Made by a program: the position numbers and the translations under genes. The notes beneath the pieces were generated by a model, which did no database searches, was not told the DNA's origin, and worked only from the letters and a program-made list of their open reading frames with translations. From the NCBI RefSeq assembly GCF_900157385.1, contig NZ_LT717701.1:2793331-2857330 (forward strand): a stretch of 64,000 bases of DNA, read 5' to 3'. Source of the stretch: Mycobacterium terramassiliense. Lineage in GTDB: Bacteria > Actinomycetota > Actinomycetes > Mycobacteriales > Mycobacteriaceae. Of the stretch, positions 24,707 through 31,640 are shown piece by piece (positions within the stretch are counted from its first letter, which is position 1; every line of letters starts with the position of its first letter).

Positions 24707-24880
24707 ATGTTGTGGGAGTTGGGGGGTCACCCTCCATCCCTGGACGCAATTAACCGGGGCGACCGTTCCGGATTCGTCACGCGGTTGTCGAAACTTCCGG
24801 CTTTTTTGAATCGGCTCTTTGCTAAAGACGTTGCAGCACAGGGGATTTCAGACCATCCGCGAACCATGCTGCGATCATGA
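24707..24880 (+). CDS. Small element ORF, 57 aa, coupled to terminase gene
   Basis: The ATG at 24707 opens a 57-codon frame whose stop overlaps the small-terminase ATG in ATGA, a strong sign of translational coupling. The product begins MLWELGGHPPSLDAINRGD and ends HPRTMLRS, with an amphipathic stretch LSKLPAFLNRLFAKDV. No family recognised. The ribosome site is weak. The 65 bp before it (24642-24706) hold no gene. Confidence 0.45.
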   Translation: MLWELGGHPPSLDAINRGDRSGFVTRLSKLPAFLNRLFAKDVAAQGISDHPRTMLRS

Positions 24881-25371
24881 AACCTAGTGTGGCACAACAG
24901 AATAGGAAATGCAAGAACTTGGGACGACCACGCAGACCTAATCACCTGAAACTCTTAGCTGGTGAGCGAGAGGACCGCATCAATCGCGGCGAACCGCTAC
25001 CCTCCGAGACCGACGTAGTTCCCCCGGTCCAGCTGACGCCCGGCGCCCAAGACGTATGGGACCGCCTCGCGGCGGATCTCATCAACCAGGGCTGTCTTTC
25101 GCATTGGGACGTGGACCTGTTCACGGCCTTTTGTGAATCCGCGGCCACCTACCACGAGTGCCGCGAGCGCATGGGTTCCGACTACGTCACCCAGGGCAGC
25201 GTTAAGAACGCGGTGCCGTCACCGTACTGGAAGGTCATGCGGGATTGCGTCGAGACGATGACCCGCATTGGCGGTCGCTTCGGATTGACGCCGGCCGACA
25301 GGGCTGGCATTGACCTCTCGGACACCACGCCGACGCCTACTCACGGGCCGGAACGGCTCCTGTCCTCATAA
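24877..25371 (+). CDS. Phage terminase small subunit, P27 family
   Basis: The protein has 164 residues. The basic N-terminus GRPRRPNHLKLLAGEREDRINRGEP (about 16-40) is the P27/Terminase_4 signature (GRP-x-P-x-x-LKLL-x-G). LTPGAQDVWDRLAADLINQGCLSHWDVDLFTAFCESAATYHECRE follows, then SPYWKVMRDCVETMTRIGGRFGLTPADRAGI, the typical C-terminal half. Small terminases bind the packaging site and recruit the large ATPase subunit. No large-subunit gene is in the element, so packaging would depend on a helper phage or be lost. phiRv1 of M. tuberculosis is the nearest remembered parallel. Confidence 0.82.
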   Translation: MKPSVAQQNRKCKNLGRPRRPNHLKLLAGEREDRINRGEPLPSETDVVPPVQLTPGAQDVWDRLAADLINQGCLSHWDVDLFTAFCESAATYHECRERMGSDYVTQGSVKNAVPSPYWKVMRDCVETMTRIGGRFGLTPADRAGIDLSDTTPTPTHGPERLLSS

Positions 25372-25434
25372 ACACCGTTCAGCTCGGTCGCCCGAGACTC
25401 TCCGGTGTAGTCACACTCCCGGAATGCCAATCGT

Positions 25435-25455
25435 GGCTCAGCGTTGATCTGAGCC
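25435..25455 (+). terminator. Hairpin between terminase and capsid genes
   Basis: GGCTCAG (25435-25441) and CTGAGCC (25449-25455) pair perfectly around a 7-nt loop. There is no T-run after it, so it may be a terminator, a processing site or part of a packaging region. The 230-bp gap 25372-25601 otherwise shows only a doubtful 33-codon frame. Confidence 0.4.
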
Positions 25456-25601
25456 CCAAAACTTCGGCTTGAATGCCGCCGGCCGCTCTACGGACCCGCC
25501 TCCCGCAAATACAAGCCAGCGCGCGAAAGCGTGCAACCACCCGCCTGCGAATGCAAAACGCGGGCCGCTGGTAGTCCGATAACGACAACCAGAAAGTAGT
25601 A

Positions 25602-26810
25602 ATGAACAAACAACAGCTTGAAGCAAAACGTATCGAGCTAGATCAGCGTTTGGCCAATTTTACTGACTTTGAAAACGACGCCGCGTATAACGCGCTGGTC
25701 GCCGAATTCAAAGCTTGGGAAGCCGAATGCGCGAGACACAATCTTGGAAAGGCATTCGCCACACGTATGGGTACTAATCCCGCAGGCATCGGAACCGCGC
25801 CGAACACCGACAGCCTTTACCAACTCGGCGCAAAGGGACTGGGCCGCGAGGTTTACCCGTTCGGCCTGCCCAAGGATGAGGTTCGGAAAGCCTACGAGGT
25901 AACCGCCAAGGGCGGCAATTACATCATTAAAGGCCATGACTTCGCCGAGACTAAGACATTCACCACGGTGGATTCTCTGTTGGTGCCGCAGCAGGCGCCT
26001 GGCGTCGTGCCGGAATATTTTGAGGCTCGCCTGATCGACCACCTTCCGGTGGTCCCGATTGGCGCTCCGAGTTACCAATTCCTTCAGCATCAATTTGCCG
26101 ACGACACTGGTGGACCCGACTTTGTGGCCGAGGGTACTGCGAAACCGCAGTGGAACCCTACTGCCGAAAAGGTCGTCGTCACCGCACAGAAGATTGCCGC
26201 CTACTTTGACGAGTCGTCAGAGTCGCGCATGGACGCCCCGCAGTGGAATAGCTACCTGATTAACACCCTGTTCCGGCTCATTCAACAGAAAGAGAATCAC
26301 GCGATCCTTTACGGGACCGTGTCGAGTTCTCTCGGTATTCAGGGCTGGTCTACTCTGGCGGGCATTCTCACGCATGACGCGAGCGGCGACCCCGCGGGCA
26401 GCACCAACCTTGACAGTTTGGAGCTGGCGATTAACCAGCTGCGAATTCAGTCAGGTGTTTTCGCCAACGCGAATCTGATCATCATGTCCCCGACAACCTG
26501 GTCTGCTACGCGCCGACTTAAGGCGACGACGGGCCAGTACATTGCTGGCGATCCTCTGCATGAGGCCGTTACTAGTGCCTGGGGCGTGCCGGTCGTCACG
26601 ACGACCGCGGCCAATGACGGCGATGCTTTCGTGGTCGACACCCACAAGATGGGAGCTATTCTCGTCCGACAGGGTATTGAGACCCACATGGGTTACCACG
26701 GCGACGGCCTGATTGAGAACATTCTGACCACTGTCGCTGAAGAACGGTTGACCCTAGCGACGGTTATTCCGTCCTCGGTCAACTACGTCACGAACCTAGC
26801 GACTTCCTGA
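25602..26810 (+). CDS. HK97-fold major capsid protein
   Basis: The protein has 402 residues. A short helical N-terminal region (MNKQQLEAKRIELDQRLANF, to about 50) could be a delta/scaffold-like segment. The shell domain follows: FTTVDSLLVPQQAPGVVPEY (about 125-145), IDHLPVVPIG, FVAEGTAKPQWNPTAEKVVVTAQKIAAYFDESSE (about 175-208), the E-loop-to-spine pattern of HK97 capsids, then ENHAILYGT, IIMSPTTWSATRRLKA and GVPVVTTTA near the end. No protease gene precedes it, unlike in full phages, so the N-terminal segment may stay uncleaved. It is followed by a decoration-like gene with a 1-bp overlap. Confidence 0.85.
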   Translation: MNKQQLEAKRIELDQRLANFTDFENDAAYNALVAEFKAWEAECARHNLGKAFATRMGTNPAGIGTAPNTDSLYQLGAKGLGREVYPFGLPKDEVRKAYEVTAKGGNYIIKGHDFAETKTFTTVDSLLVPQQAPGVVPEYFEARLIDHLPVVPIGAPSYQFLQHQFADDTGGPDFVAEGTAKPQWNPTAEKVVVTAQKIAAYFDESSESRMDAPQWNSYLINTLFRLIQQKENHAILYGTVSSSLGIQGWSTLAGILTHDASGDPAGSTNLDSLELAINQLRIQSGVFANANLIIMSPTTWSATRRLKATTGQYIAGDPLHEAVTSAWGVPVVTTTAANDGDAFVVDTHKMGAILVRQGIETHMGYHGDGLIENILTTVAEERLTLATVIPSSVNYVTNLATS

Positions 26811-27172
26811 TGGCGTTCAATAATGGCGTCGGCAACACCATTGAGGCTTACACCGCGGGCCTGCCCCCGGTTAAGAGCCTTTCCGCCGCGTCTGCGACTA
26901 ACGCAGCCTCCGCCGTCCTTGACGGCGTGGTCATGCGCACGAATTCCACTCTGGTCGTTGTGACTGGCACCGGCGTTTCGGCCGGCGATGTGGAAATTGA
27001 GGGCAGCCTGGACGGCACTCATTGGTTCGTCATTGGCTCCCCGCTGGCTGTCAGTGCCGCGTCTACGGTTTATCACCAGACCGGTACCGTCCCGGCTAGG
27101 TACTTCCGCGCTGTCGTCTCTACGGCGATTACAGGCGGCACTGTCGATGCGTGGATTGGCGTCACTGACTAA
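26810..27172 (+). CDS. Probable capsid decoration or head-associated protein, 120 aa
   Basis: The ATG shares one base with the capsid stop, so the two are translated together. The 120-residue protein is Ala/Thr/Val/Gly-rich and beta-predicted: LVVVTGTGVSAGDVEIEGSLDG, THWFVIGSPLAV, YFRAVVSTAITGGTVDAWIG. This is the look of an Ig-like or beta-sandwich surface protein of phage heads. No specific family is recognised, and a head-tail or fibre role is also possible. The position immediately after the capsid is the main argument. Confidence 0.55.
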   Translation: MAFNNGVGNTIEAYTAGLPPVKSLSAASATNAASAVLDGVVMRTNSTLVVVTGTGVSAGDVEIEGSLDGTHWFVIGSPLAVSAASTVYHQTGTVPARYFRAVVSTAITGGTVDAWIGVTD

Positions 27173-27342
27173 TGCGGTTCGCACCTTTCGGTGAACGGCT
27201 CGCCCGCGAACAAAGTAGTGGGATGCTGCCTTTCATCGATCTTGTGGAACCGGTGAGTCGGGAGTCTAGTTCTCTCGTCCACATTCAAGAGGCTGAGGAT
27301 GCCGCGCCGCGGAAGCGCGGGCGGCGCCCAGCGCCTCAATAA
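27172..27342 (+). CDS. Small element ORF, 56 aa
   Basis: The ATG overlaps the preceding TAA by one base, the same coupling as between the two genes before it. The 56-residue product begins MRFAPFGERLAREQSSGMLP and ends in a basic tail RKRGRRPAPQ. No family recognised. It ends 10 bp before the first stem of the structured region. Confidence 0.45.
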   Translation: MRFAPFGERLAREQSSGMLPFIDLVEPVSRESSSLVHIQEAEDAAPRKRGRRPAPQ

Positions 27343-27351
27343 AACAGAACT

Positions 27352-27808
27352 TCCCCGAGAGTATTCGGGGAGATCCATAAATCTCGGTTTCGTCTTAGCC
27401 GAGAAACCATGGATCAGCTGGAAAAAGGATGAAAGTGTCGTGCTAGGCATTTCCTTTGTCCTGGGGTTTTCTCTTGTTTGCCCCGCATCGGCGCGGAAGG
27501 GGGGATTGGGTTTTTTGTTGTCTTGCCTATTCCCCCTTCCGCCCTTCAAACTTCATCCTTTTCGCCCATGCTGCGCCGCACCCTGCTGGCCGCGCTGGGC
27601 GAATATGACGCGGATTGTTCATCTCCTTTGATCCGCGTCATAGCCGGGGCGTGCGCCCGTGGCTAGAGACCACGCCCCCGGCCTTGAACTTTCCCACAAC
27701 CTTCGTGTCAGCAAGTAACTAGTGGGAATTACCAGGCTAACTACCTGGATTATGCCAGGGGCCGAGGTTGCCCAACTCAATCTTCAACGAAGGACCTCGG
27801 CCCCTGGC
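27352..27808 (+). ncRNA. Candidate structured RNA: chain of eight stem-loops
   Basis: Pairings found by eye: 27352-27358/27365-27371 (7 bp); 27382-27387/27399-27404 (6 bp); 27421-27433/27552-27563 (12 bp, one bulge) enclosing 27493-27503/27532-27542 (11 bp perfect); 27604-27615/27631-27642 (12 bp perfect); 27643-27653/27671-27682 (11 bp, one bulged C); 27691-27697/27722-27728 (7 bp); 27732-27736/27744-27748 (5 bp); 27754-27768/27794-27808 (15 bp perfect). The stems follow one another without crossing and nearly fill the 490 bp between two genes. No tRNA, intron core or known RNA motif is recognised, so both the strand and the ncRNA label are inference; a DNA packaging site or stacked terminators are alternatives. 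Confidence 0.4.
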
Positions 27809-27832
27809 GCCTTAAATACTAATCGAAAGACA

Positions 27833-29578
27833 TTGACAATTACTTATCCGATAACCCCGCTTCCCAGCATTCACCAGGATGTCACTGACATCGAGAACAC
27901 GGCCAAGGAGCTGCGGGTAGAGCTTGGCATTTTAGAGCAGGTTCTTGGGCAACTCGCTAACCAAATCCTCCTGGGACTGGTCAATGCCGTATTAAACGCG
28001 CTGGGGTTGGGCGCTTTTGCGGGACCGTTGGATACCATGCTCGCGAACTTTGAAACCGCCGTAGAGAACCACCTGGTCACTCCGCTACAGGGCGCTGCTA
28101 ACGAAATCCAGTCAATCATCGATGCTATCGCCAACGCATTGGGACTTACCGGGACGGGGCATTCCATCCCAACCGTTCAGACGCAACTTGCTGACTATGT
28201 TCAACATTTAGCCGCGACGGGCCTATATGACGCGTCTGCCGGTTTCGCGAATCTGGGATCGTCTCTGCTGAAAGGTCTTGACGCCGCGACGGGCGATTTC
28301 GTCGGCACTGTGGATTCTGCCGCGACAATCGCGGGGCAGGCAGCCTCTACCGTTCAGGCGAATGCTCAAGGGGCGCTTGACTCCATCGTGCAGGCCGCGC
28401 AGAACGATGCATCGCTGGTCAATCAGACCGTGGCGACCGCCAAGGCCGAGCTGGTCTCATTCTTTAGTGGCCTGACAGCCGCGTTTTCCGGCGGTAACAC
28501 GTCGTCCCCACCCGCGGCGAGCGCAGCGGATGCGGTTTTGGCGGCGGGAGCTATTCAGGAACATCTCGCGCTCATCGGAAACGGCGCCGAAGAACAAGTG
28601 GAACTTGACTTTTCAACTTTCAGCAACGGTGCAATGCCAGCTGTGTTCACCGCCTTTACCAATACCGGCTCCCCGATGACGGTCACCGGCGGCCTGCTGA
28701 CCTTGAATGCCGCCAATTCAGCGCAAGAGCTGTACTACAACGCCGCATCGTGCCTGTCGGACTATCACCAGGTATCCGGAAAATGGCACACGTTCACCCC
28801 CGGCACGACAGCTATCGCCTGTGAACTGAGTGCGCGTTATTCGCCTAGCGGATTCGGAAGCGTTATCGCCCAATACAATTCGGGAACCGGATACTGGCAG
28901 ATCAACGGTTCGGACACGGCGGGCGCCAGCCTTTGGGGGGTGCGATGCAATGACACCTTCACGCCCGATGCCGAATACACGCTGGTTTGTGGCGACGCCA
29001 GTACCAGAAACCCATACATATTTCAGTTACTGAAAAACGGGTCGCCCCTGACAATTACGGCGGTCCCCACGGGCGACGCCTCCCAGATCGGAAACTCGTC
29101 TTACGTCGATACCACCCACAACAGCGCGGTAGGGGCGACGGCCCGCGACTGCGGGGTAGGTGCCATCACCCTTAGCGGCGGCGGCACTATCGGACTCTCG
29201 GACTTCAAGTTCCAAGACAACGCGCCGTCGACCCCGATGGCCTTCGTCTCCCCGGCCGAAGCAACGGCATCCTCAACCTTCACCAAGCTCGCCACGATTG
29301 GCGACAAGGTAGCGGTCAACATCGGCGAAACCGGCAAGGCCATGGTCTCTATCGACGCGTACTCATCGAGCGCTAACGGGTATGTCGGCGTGAGCATTTC
29401 GGGAGCAAACACCATCGCCCCGTCAATCGCTAATGCCGCGCATGGACTCAACGCGATTCACGCGAGCCTGATATTCGATGACCTTGATTCTGGCCTGACG
29501 GTGTTCGACCTGGAATATTGCAGCAGCAGCGGCTCAGTCACTTTCTCCGATCGCCGCGTGACGGTAGTCGCGCTCTAA
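27833..29578 (+). CDS. Putative virion/tail-fibre-like protein, 581 aa
   Basis: The start is uncertain. A TTG at 27833 preceded by CGAAAG avoids the 15-bp hairpin; a GTG at 27722 would put two stems inside the coding region. The N-terminal third is helical (ENTAKELRVELGILEQVLGQLANQILLGLVNAVLNALGL is split by turns), with Ala-rich helices to about 240. From about 260 on it is beta-rich and resembles a LamG-like or other beta-sandwich surface domain (VELDFSTFSNGAMPAVF, ACELSARYSPSGFG, GTIGLSDFKFQDNAP). A final domain (about 490-581) has MVSIDAYSSSANGYVGVSI. Such composition fits minor tail or fibre proteins, and no enzyme motif is seen. It is the last rightward gene, convergent with the leftward arm. 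Confidence 0.5.
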   Translation: MTITYPITPLPSIHQDVTDIENTAKELRVELGILEQVLGQLANQILLGLVNAVLNALGLGAFAGPLDTMLANFETAVENHLVTPLQGAANEIQSIIDAIANALGLTGTGHSIPTVQTQLADYVQHLAATGLYDASAGFANLGSSLLKGLDAATGDFVGTVDSAATIAGQAASTVQANAQGALDSIVQAAQNDASLVNQTVATAKAELVSFFSGLTAAFSGGNTSSPPAASAADAVLAAGAIQEHLALIGNGAEEQVELDFSTFSNGAMPAVFTAFTNTGSPMTVTGGLLTLNAANSAQELYYNAASCLSDYHQVSGKWHTFTPGTTAIACELSARYSPSGFGSVIAQYNSGTGYWQINGSDTAGASLWGVRCNDTFTPDAEYTLVCGDASTRNPYIFQLLKNGSPLTITAVPTGDASQIGNSSYVDTTHNSAVGATARDCGVGAITLSGGGTIGLSDFKFQDNAPSTPMAFVSPAEATASSTFTKLATIGDKVAVNIGETGKAMVSIDAYSSSANGYVGVSISGANTIAPSIANAAHGLNAIHASLIFDDLDSGLTVFDLEYCSSSGSVTFSDRRVTVVAL

Positions 29579-29613
29579 TTGCGCCTGCGGTCTCATCTGA
29601 GGGACTTTCTTCG

Positions 29614-29997
29614 CTATTCGGGGTCGGGAATGTCCCCCACAATCTTGTCTAGCTCGGCCTGTTGCTCTGCCAAGCGGGCTGCGTCACCCTCCTGCTGCGC
29701 TTTCCGGGCTTCAGCGCGCTCAAGATCGGCGCGGTATCGCGCATTCGCAGCCCTGATCGCCCCATCGATAAAGCTGATCACATGTGGAACAGCCTTCGGA
29801 TGCTCGGCCCTTGCGATAATCCGGTCACCGACAACGCTGTCGTATCTAATGTCGCGAGACACGGACCTCATATGACTTATCCAGCGGTCTGGCATTCGCG
29901 CCGTCATTTCTATCTCGATGACGCACTCGCCCATGTCTGGGTGGAGCTGCGTTGCCCTTTGGGTCTTGCGTTTAATGTCTTGCCATTCCTCGGTCAC
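29614..29997 (-). CDS. Hypothetical element protein, 127 aa
   Basis: The GTG at 29997 is chosen because GGCGGAGAG lies 7 bp before it; a longer frame starts at 30063. The protein (start VTEEWQDIKRKTQRATQ) is mixed alpha/beta with IEIEMTARMPDRWISHMRSVSRD and a long C-terminal charged helix (ANARYRADLERAEARKAQQEGDAARLAEQQAEL is Ala/Glu/Arg-rich, broken into heptads). No family recognised. It is the last gene of the leftward arm, convergent with the fibre-like gene 35 bp away. Confidence 0.5.
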   Translation of the reverse strand: MTEEWQDIKRKTQRATQLHPDMGECVIEIEMTARMPDRWISHMRSVSRDIRYDSVVGDRIIARAEHPKAVPHVISFIDGAIRAANARYRADLERAEARKAQQEGDAARLAEQQAELDKIVGDIPDPE

Positions 29998-30069
29998 TCG
30001 ACTACTCTCCGCCTTTCCGTTTACCCGTGCAGCCCCCCGTCGATCAGCTTGTATTCCCGACACTGGCCT

Positions 30070-30255
30070 TTACTGGCCCTTGCGGGGGGCTTTCTTCGCC
30101 GGGGCTTTCTTCGCCGTCTCGCGTAGAGCGGCGCCGGCTACGCTTTTTTCGGCTTTCGTCGAACCCTTGGCCGCTAGTTGCCTGGCCGCCTCGCTTGCGA
30201 CCCTTGGGCTTGTTCCCGCCTTTTTGGGGGTTGCCCCACCTTGCTTCTTCGCCAT
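30070..30255 (-). CDS. Small basic Lys/Ala-rich phage protein, 61 aa
   Basis: The ATG at 30255 has GAAGGAAA before it on the minus strand. The product MAKKQGGATPKKAGTSPRVA... continues with SEAARQLAAKGSTKAEKSVAG and a Lys/Ala tail. The core SPRVAS-x-A-x-x-L-x-x-G-x-x-S/T-K-A-x-K-S-V-A-G-S/A-A-L recurs in small proteins of many mycobacteriophages and prophages, function unknown; a DNA-binding or histone-like role is plausible from charge. 183 bp without a gene (30256-30438) separate it from the HTH gene upstream. Confidence 0.6.
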   Translation of the reverse strand: MAKKQGGATPKKAGTSPRVASEAARQLAAKGSTKAEKSVAGAALRETAKKAPAKKAPRKGQ

Positions 30256-30438
30256 TGATTTTCCTTCGCGAGAGTGTTGTTTTCCCGACTTCTGCGCCGG
30301 GGAGCCCACGATGGACCCAACTCGAACGTACTGGCGAACGCCGACAGCGGCCGGTAGGACGCGAGGGTCAACTCAAGTGATTTTCACCACACAGCTTGTA
30401 AAAACTCCTACGCCCTGTCGTACTTCGGGCGGTAGTAG

Positions 30439-30705
30439 TCAGTCGGATTTCTGCCGACGCCTGCGCGCCGTGGGGGTCGGCAACGTGGGCACCCGCCCCG
30501 ACTGCACCGCGCAAGTCTCAATGATCTGAGCAATGTCGTCATCGCTGAATCTCAACTGACGCACGATCCTGCGGGCGGGGAAGGTGCCGTTACGCACCCG
30601 ATCAATCAGCCAATCCTCACTTTCGCAGCCAATCAACGCGCATGTTTCGGCAACGCTGTGCGTGTGCGGCCCATTGGGACAGGCCGGCATCTGATTAGGG
30701 CTCAT
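30439..30705 (-). CDS. Excisionase-like helix-turn-helix protein, 88 aa
   Basis: The protein has 88 residues. The central part HSVAETCALIGCESEDWLIDRVRNGTFPARRIVRQLRFSDDDIAQII, read in pieces, has the winged HTH order of excisionase/MerR-like proteins: a first helix with VAETCALIG, a recognition helix WLIDRVRNG, a wing FPARRIVRQLRFS, then a helix DDDIAQII. It ends in a basic tail ARRRRQKSD. In phiRv1-type elements a small protein of this kind (recombination directionality factor) turns the serine integrase toward excision, and this is the best candidate here. It could instead be a transcription regulator of the arm. The start overlaps a 38-codon gene. Confidence 0.6.
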   Translation of the reverse strand: MSPNQMPACPNGPHTHSVAETCALIGCESEDWLIDRVRNGTFPARRIVRQLRFSDDDIAQIIETCAVQSGRVPTLPTPTARRRRQKSD

Positions 30706-30811
30706 CCGGCCTGTCGGTGCGATCCTCGAACATCCACCTAACCGCCAACCACTGCTCGTCGGTCAGGGGCGCGTCCCATTCGGGGTCGAACACATCATCC
30801 GGCGGGATCAT
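30695..30811 (-). CDS. Micro-ORF, 38 aa, in overlapping chain
   Basis: The ATG at 30811 opens MIPPDDVFDPEWDAPLTDEQ and closes with a TAA at 30697-30695. It overlaps the gene before it by 17 bp and the HTH gene after it by 11 bp, so all three are probably translated in series. The product is very acidic (RTDRPDEP tail aside) and could mimic DNA or bind a basic partner, but that is speculation. Confidence 0.4.
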   Translation of the reverse strand: MIPPDDVFDPEWDAPLTDEQWLAVRWMFEDRTDRPDEP

Positions 30812-31079
30812 CGCGCCTCCCCTCTCCATTCAGTGTGTCCAGTTCGTCGGCAGCGGCGCTTGCGTGCTCTGCCAATTGGCGTAGCAAGGCAGCGTCGAAT
30901 GCCTCTGGCTCCTCCCGCTCGGCCAAAATGGCCTCCCACCGAATTGGGATAGCGCCGCTAACGTCTTCGTACGCGTAGAGACGGAATGGTCCGTGCAAGG
31001 TGCCAATGAGGTCGCGAAACCCGTATTCCTGCCATTCCCCGGCTTCGATGGCGCCTTGGGGCAGACTCTCGTCGTTCAT
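30795..31079 (-). CDS. Hypothetical element protein, 94 aa
   Basis: The start at 31079 overlaps the previous stop by 4 bp (ATGA). The 94-residue acidic protein has a beta-type first half (EWQEYGFRDLIGTLHGPFRLYAYEDV) and a helical second half (EAFDAALLRQLAEHASAAADEL). No family recognised. It is part of the leftward chain from 31489 to 30439. Confidence 0.5.
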   Translation of the reverse strand: MNDESLPQGAIEAGEWQEYGFRDLIGTLHGPFRLYAYEDVSGAIPIRWEAILAEREEPEAFDAALLRQLAEHASAAADELDTLNGEGRRDDPAG

Positions 31080-31489
31080 GGTTTCCCCAATCTCTCGTAC
31101 TGCCAGATTTCAGCTGCCGCGCATAGTTCCCCGGCAAGCCACGTGGCATCGCTCGCTGGAAGGGTGCCGGCCTCGACGCGACGTATGAGCTCACCGGTGA
31201 GCTCATGTGACGACGGGTCTTCTTGCCGGTCGCCCATAATCTCCGCGGCCTGGCGGGCCGCATCTGCCAGGACGGCGGCGAAGTGCTGGGCCTCTGGGGG
31301 GTCCAGGCACTCATCGCCAACCATCACCTGCACGTCGTGGGGTTGCCCGTCTTCCCCTAGGCTGCCGACGACCTGCAGGTAGTACGGCCAGTTATCCGAG
31401 ACTGGGTGCTCGATTGAGAACCAGGCGGGTTGTGCGATCACGGGCGGCCAGACCTTAGCCGTGCTAGGCAGGGGAGTAACGTTTGGCAT
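31076..31489 (-). CDS. Hypothetical element protein, 137 aa
   Basis: The ATG at 31489 follows AAGGAG at 7 bp on the minus strand; a longer frame to 31606 lacks that site. The protein has PAWFSIEHPVSDNWPYYLQVVGS near the N-terminus and a helical C-terminal half ending ELCAAAEIWQYERLGKP. No family recognised. It is the first gene of the four-gene overlapping chain after the integrase, with a possible promoter in 31490-31615. Confidence 0.5.
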   Translation of the reverse strand: MPNVTPLPSTAKVWPPVIAQPAWFSIEHPVSDNWPYYLQVVGSLGEDGQPHDVQVMVGDECLDPPEAQHFAAVLADAARQAAEIMGDRQEDPSSHELTGELIRRVEAGTLPASDATWLAGELCAAAEIWQYERLGKP

Positions 31490-31615
31490 GTCCAACTCCT
31501 TCATAGTTGGGCCACACCCCGGGGCGGTGCCAGCCGCCGCCGGGGCCTTTCCGCATTGTTGCGGGAAGTCGCTCTCAGCGTAGCGCAACCAAAGCCGTTG
31601 CACCACAATCGATTT

Positions 31616-31640
31616 CCGTACCAGTACCGTACTGGTACGG
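31616..31640. promoter_or_regulatory. Perfect 12+1+12 bp palindrome, likely operator
   Basis: CCGTACCAGTAC (31616-31627), one central C, then GTACTGGTACGG (31629-31640): a 25-bp sequence with perfect 12-bp arms. It abuts the integrase stop codon (31641-31643) and lies about 127 bp before the next leftward gene. No T-run follows on either strand, so a repressor operator is more likely than a terminator. Confidence 0.55.

Noticed and set aside
25489..25590. 33-codon frame MPPAALRTRLPQ... before the capsid gene
   Set aside because: No ribosome site, no coupling with neighbours and a composition typical of random GC-rich sequence.
27478..27666. 62-codon open frame over the stem-loop region
   Set aside because: It lies across three of the inverted repeats, has no ribosome site and no protein-like composition bias; the repeats explain the sequence better.
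27343..27832. Group I or group II intron as explanation of the stem-loop chain
   Set aside because: No domain V-like hairpin, no P3-P7-type core and no single interrupted gene across the gap could be recognised; flanking frames are complete on their own.
27722..27832. Longer start (GTG at 27722) for the fibre-like gene
   Set aside because: It would place two stems inside the reading frame and lacks a ribosome site, whereas the TTG at 27833 has CGAAAG just before it. It is kept only as an alternative.
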